A DNA stretch of 6,581 nt from a bacterium. Lineage in GTDB: Bacteria; Zixibacteria; MSB-5A5; GN15; FEB-12. The translations under genes and the position numbers were made by a program. The DNA is taken from assembly GCA_030629485.1 (NCBI GenBank), contig DAOVOW010000111.1, forward strand, positions 1-6,581. Direction: 5' to 3'. Below, in pieces: positions 1 through 5,516 of this stretch (positions are counted from its first letter, which is position 1; every line of letters begins with the position of its first letter). The notes under the pieces are model-generated. The model did not search any database and was not told where the DNA came from. It was given only the letters and a program-made list of their open reading frames with translations.

Positions 1-87
1 AACGTGGAGGCCATGTACGATGCAACCATCAACGCCCGTCTGCCGGGGGGGTGGGTCAAGGTTGAAAGACCGGGAAGTAACGAGTAG
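1..87 (+). CDS. C-terminal end of an alpha-2-macroglobulin family protein (partial)
   Basis: Only the last 28 codons are present, read in frame 1 and ending at TAG (85-87). The peptide begins NVEAMYDATINARLPGG and ends in a short hydrophilic tail. Large bacterial alpha-2-macroglobulins (YfhM type) typically end with a segment resembling 'vEaMYdP.i.ar...g...V', which this matches. These are periplasmic or lipoprotein protease traps of roughly 1500 or more residues. The neighbour supports the call: pbpC starts 92 nt downstream on the same strand, and yfhM-pbpC adjacency is a recurrent bacterial arrangement. Seen: the reading frame, stop and motif-like tail. Inferred: the family, from a very short stretch plus context. 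Whether the missing part carries the CXEQ thioester motif cannot be judged here. Confidence 0.6.
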   Translation, partial: NVEAMYDATINARLPGGWVKVERPGSNE

Positions 88-179
88 ACAGAAACAGACG
101 TTCGTATGGTGGTGAGAAAAAACACCGATACCGATTGGCAGAATCGAGCGATCGAGTGTCGGCGGATTAATGGCACGCT

Positions 180-2639
180 ATGATGAATGTTCGGAAAACA
201 GCGAACAACCTGAACCGTCCACGAGTGTTGATATTAGTCGTGACGGCTTTGGGCGTTCTGTGGTCTTGGCAATGTCTGCCATCGCCGCTGTTTATGGATC
301 CGTATTCGACCGTGCTATTGGATCGCGACGGCATCCTGCTCGGCGCCACCATTGCCGCCGATGAGCAGTGGCGCTTTCCACCGGCCGCGGCAGTGCCGGA
401 GCGGTACACCAAGGCTGTCGTTGCCTATGAGGATCACCGTTTCTTCAGCCATCCCGGTGTCGACCCGCTGGCGGTAGCGCGAGCGCTTCAGCAAAACATT
501 TGCGCGGGCCGCATCGTCAGCGGCGCCAGTACTATCTCCATGCAGGTGATCCGTCTTTCGCGCAAGGGAAAGCCGCGGACGGTTACGGAGAAGATTCGGG
601 AAATGGTCATGGCGCTCAGACTCGAGATAGCCGTGAGCAAGGAGCAGATTCTGGCTTTGTACAGTTCGCACGCTCCCTACGGCGGCAATGTGGTGGGGCT
701 GCAAGCTGCGGCCTGGCGCTATTTCAGTCGCGAGCCGGATCAACTCTCGTGGGCCGAGTCGGCGATGCTGGCGGTCCTGCCTAACAGCCCATCGCTGATC
801 CATCCGGGTCGGAACCGAAAAACGCTCTTGAACAAACGAGACGGTCTGCTCGACCGGTTGTGGCGGACGGGCGAGATCGATTCGCTCACCTGCGCCCTGG
901 CCAAACTGGAGAGCCTGCCGTCGCAACCGCACTCGCTGCCTATGCTGGCCCCGCACTTATTGGTAAGAGTGAAAGCATCGACGCCGGAACCGGCTGCGCT
1001 CGACGGTAGCACCACAGGCGCCATGCAGGCGGCGTCGCGCCATACCACCACGCTGAAGAAAGAGATTCAGGTACGCGCCACCCGAATCGTCCAGAAGCAT
1101 CATCGACGTCTTGCCGGTAACGGTATTCAGAACGCCGCCGCCTTGATCCTTGAGGTTGAAACGGGAGCCGTGGTGGCCTACATCGGTAACGTCCGGGACA
1201 GCATCTCTAACGAACATCACCATCACGTTGACATAATCAGATCGCCGCGCAGTACCGGCAGCATTCTCAAGCCGTTGCTCTACGCCGGTATGCTGCAGGC
1301 CGGGGAGTTACTGCCGGATGAACTGGTGGCGGACGTCCCGACCCGGATTGCCGGATTCGCCCCGGAGAACTACAGCCGGACCTATCAGGGGGCGGTGCCG
1401 GCCTCGATGGCGCTGGCTCGATCACTGAACATCCCAGCCGTAAGAATGTTGTACTCCTTCGGAACTAACCGGTTTTACTCACTGCTAAGGCGACTGGGCA
1501 TGACCACGCTGCACCGTCCGGCTAACGACTATGGACTGTCGCTCATACTCGGGGGCGCGGAAGGCACCTTGTGGGATCTTACCGGTATCTACGCCGGTGT
1601 GGCTCGCTGTGTGAACGACCACTTCAGCGCAGATACTTCGCGGCGGCTGTCGTTTTACCCACCCAGTTACCAATCAGCAATGCCGATAAATGGTCAGGGT
1701 CGCACCGGGAGTCTGTCATGGTTCCGAACACGGATCGACGACGATCCCCTTGATGCCGGAGCCTGCTGGTTGACCTTGAAGGCGATGCTGGAAGTTCCCC
1801 GCCCCGAGGACGAGAGCGTCTGGCGTGAGTTCACTTCGTCGCGCCCGATTGCCTGGAAGACGGCCACCAGCCAGGGGTACCGCGACGCCTGGGCTATCGG
1901 CGTCACGCCCCGTTATGCCGTGGGCGTCTGGGTCGGTAACGCCGATGGCGAGGGACGACCCGGTCTGACCGGACTCACCGCCGCGGCGCCGATTCTCTTC
2001 GAGTTGTTCGGGCTGTTGGATGGCGCTGAATGGTTCGACACACCTGAGAGTCGTCTGCGGGAGATCGAGGTTTGTGCCCACAGCGGTTCCCGCGTCGGTC
2101 CGAACTGTGCCGAGACCAAGAGCGCCCTGGTTACGCCGGCCGGTCTGCGCAGCGAAGCCTGTCGGTATTGTCGTATCATTCACTGCGATTCAACCTTGCG
2201 CTGGCGGGTGAACGCCGAATGTGAACGGCTCGCCGGTATTCGCTCCACACCGTGGTTTGTTCTCCCGCCGACCATGGAATGGTACTACCGGGGGAATCAT
2301 TCAGATTACAGGCCGCTGCCACCGCCTCGTCCTGATTGTGTCGACGCGGCATCAGCGGATCAGAACCGGGCGATGGCCATCATCTATCCCCAGCAGGGAG
2401 GTCGTGTCTATATACCGGCTGAGCTTGATGGATCGCGCGGGAGAACTGTTTTTGAAGTGGCCCACCGCGATCCCCGCACGACTGTGTTCTGGCATCTTGA
2501 TGGCGACTACCTGGGATTGACTGTCGATATCCACAAGATGTCGCTGGCGCCGGAGCCGGGGAAGCATTCGCTGGTGCTCGTTGATGAAGACGGACAGCGT
2601 ACGGAGTGTGGTTTTACCGTATTGGGCAAAAATCCATAA
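180..2639 (+). CDS. pbpC: Penicillin-binding protein 1C (peptidoglycan glycosyltransferase/transpeptidase)
   Basis: This 819-residue class A penicillin-binding protein polymerises lipid II into glycan strands and cross-links peptides on the periplasmic face of the inner membrane. One hydrophobic anchor lies at about residues 14-30. The GT51 domain shows EDHRFFSHPGVD with catalytic Glu84, GASTISMQ (115-122), the RKxxxxxxxEK stretch (128-138) and a WAESAMLA motif (191-198). The transpeptidase shows the SxxK box with Ser361 and Lys364, SLN (415-417), and KTATS (560-564) where KTGTS is expected. A cysteine-rich linker (C632, 643, 661, 664, 669, 681) leads to the PbpC-type WFVLPPTMEWYYR segment (692-704). 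The PbpC C-terminal beta domain covers about 730-817. It is somewhat longer than the roughly 770 residues of E. coli PbpC. An in-frame TAA at 168-170 limits the start to ATG 180 or 183. The only purine-rich site, GGCGGA (161-166), is 13-16 nt away, so initiation looks weak. It probably shares a transcript with the upstream alpha-2-macroglobulin gene. Confidence 0.96.
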   Translation: MMNVRKTANNLNRPRVLILVVTALGVLWSWQCLPSPLFMDPYSTVLLDRDGILLGATIAADEQWRFPPAAAVPERYTKAVVAYEDHRFFSHPGVDPLAVARALQQNICAGRIVSGASTISMQVIRLSRKGKPRTVTEKIREMVMALRLEIAVSKEQILALYSSHAPYGGNVVGLQAAAWRYFSREPDQLSWAESAMLAVLPNSPSLIHPGRNRKTLLNKRDGLLDRLWRTGEIDSLTCALAKLESLPSQPHSLPMLAPHLLVRVKASTPEPAALDGSTTGAMQAASRHTTTLKKEIQVRATRIVQKHHRRLAGNGIQNAAALILEVETGAVVAYIGNVRDSISNEHHHHVDIIRSPRSTGSILKPLLYAGMLQAGELLPDELVADVPTRIAGFAPENYSRTYQGAVPASMALARSLNIPAVRMLYSFGTNRFYSLLRRLGMTTLHRPANDYGLSLILGGAEGTLWDLTGIYAGVARCVNDHFSADTSRRLSFYPPSYQSAMPINGQGRTGSLSWFRTRIDDDPLDAGACWLTLKAMLEVPRPEDESVWREFTSSRPIAWKTATSQGYRDAWAIGVTPRYAVGVWVGNADGEGRPGLTGLTAAAPILFELFGLLDGAEWFDTPESRLREIEVCAHSGSRVGPNCAETKSALVTPAGLRSEACRYCRIIHCDSTLRWRVNAECERLAGIRSTPWFVLPPTMEWYYRGNHSDYRPLPPPRPDCVDAASADQNRAMAIIYPQQGGRVYIPAELDGSRGRTVFEVAHRDPRTTVFWHLDGDYLGLTVDIHKMSLAPEPGKHSLVLVDEDGQRTECGFTVLGKNP

Positions 2640-2751
2640 TCGGCAACGCAAAATAGCCGTACCGTCACTACAGTCGTTCGCGTTGGATAATCAGATGATC
2701 AAACGGCGATAACAAATGGATGCAGATCGATTTCTTGGCGAGAATGCGCTC

Positions 2752-4080
2752 TTATGAATAGATCCCGCGCATCTGGACAACGTCAATCACGCGGGTGATA
2801 GCCACCATGAAGGCGCCGATCCGCATGCTCGTGCGGTTATCCAGGGCCATCTTGAGAACATCGTGGAAGGCCGCCACCATCTTTTCTTCCAACCGCCGGT
2901 TGACTTCCTCCTCGGTCCAGAAATAACCGACCCTATTCTGGACCCATTCAAAGTACGAGACGGTGACGCCGCCGGCATTGCACAGGATATCAGGTATCAC
3001 CATGACGCCGTTCCTCTGCAGGATGCGGTCCGCTTCCGGAGTAGTCGGGCCGTTCGCGCCTTCGGCGATGATCCTGCAGCGCACGCGATGGGCGTTGGCC
3101 TGGGTGATCTGGTTTTCCAGCGCAGCGGGAATGAGAATGTCGACTTTGGCGTAGAGGATGTCCTTGGGCCGAATCTGCTTCACATCAGGGAAGCCAACCA
3201 CCGACTTTGTTTTCTTAACATGCTGAGCCAGGGCCTGAACATCGATCCCTTCGGGATCGTAAATAGCGCCGGTGACGTCAGAGATATGGGTGAACTTCAC
3301 GCCCAGTTCGTGCAACAAGAGCGCCGACACCGAGCCGACATTGCCGAAGCCCTGCACCGAGGCCGTACTGTTGCTCAAATCAAGTCCGAGATGACCGGCT
3401 GCTTCGCGAGTGCTGATCATAACGCCGCGACCGGTGGCCTCAGGCCGCCCGCGCGAACCGCCCAGCGTAACCGGTTTACCGGTGACTACGCCGGGGATGA
3501 CGCGGCTGTCCTTCATCGAATAGGTATCCATGAACCAGCTCATCACTTTCGGTCCCGTGCCGACGTCCGGTGCGGGAATATCCACATCCGGTCCGAACAA
3601 GTCAATCAGGTCGGCCACGTAGCGCCGCGTCAGACGTTCCAACTCACCTTCCGAGAGCTTTTGTGGATCGCAGATGATACCACCTTTACCGCCGCCGAAT
3701 GGAATGTTCACCACGGCGCACTTCCAGGTCATCCAGGACGCCAACGCCTGCACTTCGTCGAGAGTGACATCGGGATGATACCGAATCCCCCCCTTGGCCG
3801 GTCCGCGGGCGATAGAGTGCTGGACCCGATAACCGGTGAACATACGATAACTACCGTCATCCATTCGCACCGGAAGCTTCACAATGGTGCTTCGGCGCGG
3901 CATCTTGATAAACTCCAAAAGCGACTTGTCCAGCTTCAGCTTTCGCGCGGCCGCGTTGAACTGTTTCATGACATTGCCAAAAACCGATATCGGGATGGTC
4001 GTATTCTTGCGCTGGACGACGCTACGAGGATGTCGCTTGAGGACCGTTGGTTTTTTGCGGTTGGAGGCGGTTTTAGCCAT
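2752..4080 (-). CDS. gdhA: Glutamate dehydrogenase (Glu/Leu/Phe/Val dehydrogenase family)
   Basis: This 442-residue enzyme interconverts glutamate with 2-oxoglutarate and ammonia in the cytoplasm, linking carbon and nitrogen metabolism; the family is usually hexameric. GPAKGGIR carries Lys96, MTWK carries Lys120, PFGGGKGG carries catalytic Lys132 and PAPDVGTG carries Asp172. Spacings of 24, 12 and 40 equal those of K89, K113, K125 and D165 in Clostridium symbiosum GDH. Lys96 and Ser375 (in GGVTVSYFEW) are the side-chain carboxylate ligands that favour glutamate over leucine or phenylalanine. The nucleotide-binding GFGNVGS is at 244-250. I would not call NAD versus NADP preference. The first ~30 residues form a Lys/Arg-rich extension ahead of the normal family start. 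The start is supported by AAGGA (4094-4090), 9 nt upstream of ATG. It is the last gene of a leftward cluster, 29 nt after the DNA glycosylase stop, and ends with TAA at 2754-2752. Confidence 0.96.
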   Translation of the reverse strand: MAKTASNRKKPTVLKRHPRSVVQRKNTTIPISVFGNVMKQFNAAARKLKLDKSLLEFIKMPRRSTIVKLPVRMDDGSYRMFTGYRVQHSIARGPAKGGIRYHPDVTLDEVQALASWMTWKCAVVNIPFGGGKGGIICDPQKLSEGELERLTRRYVADLIDLFGPDVDIPAPDVGTGPKVMSWFMDTYSMKDSRVIPGVVTGKPVTLGGSRGRPEATGRGVMISTREAAGHLGLDLSNSTASVQGFGNVGSVSALLLHELGVKFTHISDVTGAIYDPEGIDVQALAQHVKKTKSVVGFPDVKQIRPKDILYAKVDILIPAALENQITQANAHRVRCRIIAEGANGPTTPEADRILQRNGVMVIPDILCNAGGVTVSYFEWVQNRVGYFWTEEEVNRRLEEKMVAAFHDVLKMALDNRTSMRIGAFMVAITRVIDVVQMRGIYS

Positions 4081-4109
4081 TTGTTTCCGTCCTTTTTCGA
4101 GATCCGATA

Positions 4110-4703
4110 TTAGCGCAATCCAGACAATGCCGCCGAGTCACCATCATAAAATCGCCACCGGCGATCCTGGCCGACTTTGATGCCGATGCGCTGGGACCGT
4201 TGAACATTCCTGATCATTTCCTGACGGTCTTCAATATAGATGGTGTCGCCGGTCAGATCAAGGTCGTTCTGCTCGGCGGTCAGACCGAAGGCGCGACAAA
4301 ACTTGCCGGGACCGTTCAGGAGGTTTCGTGGGGAGTCTTTGCCGGAGTTTTGCAGCATCAACTCCAGACCTTCACCTGGCTCCGCCGCTCGAAGCAGAAG
4401 AGCAGCCGGGCTGCCCTCGGGTTCGGTTACGAAATTAAGGCAGTGGTACATGCCATAGATGAAGTAGATGTAGGTGAATCCGGCTGGACCGAACATCGGT
4501 CGATTGCGTTCGGTCAGGCCGCGGGCCGCATGGCAGGCGGGATCGTTGCGACCGATGTACGCCTCGACCTCGACAATCCGTGCCGACAAACGCCCCGATG
4601 GTGCTTTGTACACGATGAACTTCCCCAGGATGTCGGGCGCGACCTCGAGTGTCGGTCGTTGGTAGAATGATCGTGGGAGTTTCTTGATCTTTTGTTCGGG
4701 CAT
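4110..4703 (-). CDS. mpg: DNA-3-methyladenine glycosylase, AAG/MPG family
   Basis: This 197-residue monofunctional base-excision enzyme flips alkylated or deaminated purines (3-methyladenine, hypoxanthine) out of DNA and cleaves the N-glycosidic bond. The family core is clear. VEVEAYIG carries Glu47, equivalent to the catalytic Glu125 of human AAG, with Tyr49 matching Tyr127 and His58 matching His136. The segment FGPAGFTYIYFIYGMYHCLN supplies Tyr80, the intercalating Tyr83 and Asn90 (human 159, 162 and 169). NGPGKFCRAFGLT (130-142), RIGI (172-175) and a terminal WRFYDGD follow. The length is normal for the bacterial family. A common 'PRIGI' reads QRIGI here. The ATG lies 12 nt after the upstream hydrolase stop and has no evident Shine-Dalgarno, so translational coupling is likely. 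The upstream TGA is in the same reading frame, five codons earlier. The gene symbol is the family name; bacterial naming varies. Confidence 0.95.
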   Translation of the reverse strand: MPEQKIKKLPRSFYQRPTLEVAPDILGKFIVYKAPSGRLSARIVEVEAYIGRNDPACHAARGLTERNRPMFGPAGFTYIYFIYGMYHCLNFVTEPEGSPAALLLRAAEPGEGLELMLQNSGKDSPRNLLNGPGKFCRAFGLTAEQNDLDLTGDTIYIEDRQEMIRNVQRSQRIGIKVGQDRRWRFYDGDSAALSGLR

Positions 4704-4715
4704 GAAACAGTAGTC

Positions 4716-5357
4716 TCAGGCAAGGAAATCTTCGCTCAGGAACGGATTGTTGACACGTTCGGCGCCGACCGTCGTCTGCGGACCATGACCCGGCAAGCAG
4801 ACGACCGTGTCCGGCAGCGTCAGGATTTTCGACCGAATCGACTCCAGCAGAACCTCGAGCGAGCCGCCGGGCAAATCGGTGCGGCCTATCGATCCCCAGA
4901 ACAAACTGTCGCCGCAGAAGAGTCGGTTGTGGCGTTCATCGAGATAACAGATACCGCCCGGCGAGTGTCCCGGTGTAGCCAGTACCTTGAGGGTTATCGA
5001 ACCGATCGTGATCAGTTGTTCATCATTGAGAACAATATCCGCCTCCGGCGCCACGATTGGGTGGCCGACCATGGCGGACACGTTGGCCGACGGGTTCTTC
5101 AATAGCTCCTCTTCACCCGCTCCTACGTACAGAGGAATATCATATCGATTCTTAACGGCCTCAACGGCGGCAATATGGTCGCCGTGTCCATGTGTCAGCA
5201 GAATCGCACTCGGCTCGAATCCAGCTTTGGTGACGGCATGTTCAATTCGTTCGTGATCGGCACCGGGGTCGAAAATGACTCCGTCGCCGTTCTGCTCATC
5301 GTAGTAGAGGAAGCAATTTACCTCGTACGGACCAACAACAAGGGTTTCCAGTTTCAT
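4716..5357 (-). CDS. Metallo-beta-lactamase fold hydrolase, glyoxalase II-like (YcbL type)
   Basis: This 213-residue cytoplasmic zinc hydrolase has the complete binuclear metal site: THGHGDH (55-61) gives His56, His58, Asp60 and His61. ATPGHSPGG gives His131, LFCGDSLF gives Asp150 and LPGHGPQT gives His191. The GRTDLPGGS stretch (158-166) after the metal-binding Asp is typical of the short glyoxalase II-like YcbL group. Members of that group hydrolyse S-lactoylglutathione or other thioesters, but the true substrate cannot be read from sequence. The length is usual for single-domain members; the C-terminal substrate domain of classical GloB is absent. No ribosome site precedes the ATG. A TTGACA promoter lies so close upstream that the mRNA may be nearly leaderless. 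It is the first gene of the leftward cluster and ends with TGA at 4718-4716. Confidence 0.93.
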   Translation of the reverse strand: MKLETLVVGPYEVNCFLYYDEQNGDGVIFDPGADHERIEHAVTKAGFEPSAILLTHGHGDHIAAVEAVKNRYDIPLYVGAGEEELLKNPSANVSAMVGHPIVAPEADIVLNDEQLITIGSITLKVLATPGHSPGGICYLDERHNRLFCGDSLFWGSIGRTDLPGGSLEVLLESIRSKILTLPDTVVCLPGHGPQTTVGAERVNNPFLSEDFLA

Positions 5358-5367
5358 AATGACCCGG

Positions 5368-5395
5368 AAGATATGTGCCGAGGGTTCAGTGTCAA
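5368..5395 (-). promoter_or_regulatory. Probable sigma70-type promoter of the hydrolase-glycosylase-gdhA cluster
   Basis: Read on the minus strand, a perfect TTGACA (5395-5390) is followed after 16 nt by TATCTT (5373-5368), a 4/6 match to the -10 consensus. Transcription would begin around 5361, only about 4 nt before the ATG at 5357. This agrees with the absence of a Shine-Dalgarno in front of that gene and would make the message nearly leaderless. The weak -10 keeps confidence moderate. Confidence 0.5.
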
Positions 5396-5437
5396 TGACT
5401 ATGTTGTTCCAGCCGTTCGGTATTGAGGCGCCAGCAT

Positions 5438-5453
5438 TGTGAGAAAGATCACT
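5438..5453. promoter_or_regulatory. CRP/FNR-like palindromic site between the divergent promoters
   Basis: TGTGA (5438-5442), six bases, then TCACT (5449-5453) reproduces the TGTGA-N6-TCACA architecture of CRP sites. Over the 22-bp E. coli consensus frame (5435-5456) I count 16 matches. The centre (5445.5) lies about 51 bp upstream of the predicted prfB start and about 84 bp upstream of the predicted leftward start. Neither position is a canonical activating one, but both starts are estimates. Binding by a CRP/FNR-family protein is inferred. Confidence 0.45.
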
Positions 5454-5461
5454 TTTCCTGA

Positions 5462-5490
5462 TTGACCCATCCGGGCAAAACCCTTATATT
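5462..5490 (+). promoter_or_regulatory. Sigma70-type promoter of prfB
   Basis: A -35 element TTGACC (5462-5467) and a -10 element TATATT (5485-5490) are separated by exactly 17 nt, each one mismatch or close to it from the housekeeping consensus. Transcription would start near 5496-5498, giving a leader of about 20 nt that contains the GGAGG ribosome site. The start point falls inside the right arm of the inverted repeat at 5491-5501. Confidence 0.75.
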
Positions 5491-5505
5491 TGGCGCCTCA
5501 AAAAC

Positions 5506-5510
5506 GGAGG
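5506..5510 (+). promoter_or_regulatory. prfB: Ribosome binding site deciding the GTG start of prfB
   Basis: GGAGG, extended by GGTGA, lies 6 nt before GTG 5517. It is the strongest ribosome site in the window. It fixes the non-ATG start, since no in-frame ATG precedes the frameshift site. Confidence 0.88.
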
Positions 5511-5516
5511 TGACGC

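Larger units (their letters stand above)
5423..5501. repeat. Perfect 11-bp inverted repeat bracketing the prfB promoter
   Basis: TTGAGGCGCCA (5423-5433) and its exact reverse complement TGGCGCCTCAA (5491-5501) are separated by 57 bp. The right arm sits directly after the prfB -10 element, over the predicted start site. The left arm lies about 28 bp upstream of the leftward -35. Each arm contains the self-palindromic core GGCGCC. Because the rightward transcript would start within the right arm, an RNA hairpin is unlikely. A pair of operator sites, perhaps for looping, is my inference; no regulator is identified. Confidence 0.6.

Noticed and set aside
104..131. Possible hairpin GTAT..GGTG / CACC.ATAC after the first stop codon
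   Set aside because: The stem is only 4 bp plus 4 bp with a 3x1 internal loop, and there is no T-tract, so it does not support a terminator call.
170..364. 64-codon frame starting at ATG 170, just ahead of pbpC, with better spacing to GGCGGA
   Set aside because: It overlaps pbpC in another frame and is antagonistic to a clearly conserved gene. The product has no features. A role as a tiny leader that modulates pbpC initiation is possible but unsupported.
315..956. 213-codon minus-strand open frame opposite pbpC
   Set aside because: It lies opposite the conserved glycosyltransferase domain. Its product is arginine-rich without motifs, typical of a shadow frame.
1716..2183. 155-codon minus-strand open frame opposite the pbpC transpeptidase region
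   Set aside because: There are no recognisable motifs and no ribosome site that I can see. The sense strand is a conserved PbpC region.
2644..2685. CAACGC / GCGTTG inverted pair in the convergent gap between pbpC and gdhA
   Set aside because: Six-base arms with a 30-base loop and no T-run are easily explained by chance. I do not call a terminator in this gap.
2863..4113. 416-codon open frame on the plus strand, antisense to gdhA across nearly its whole length
   Set aside because: The minus-strand frame encodes a fully conserved GDH with all catalytic residues and a good ribosome site. The plus-strand translation shows no recognisable domain. Long antisense frames are expected opposite GC-rich genes.
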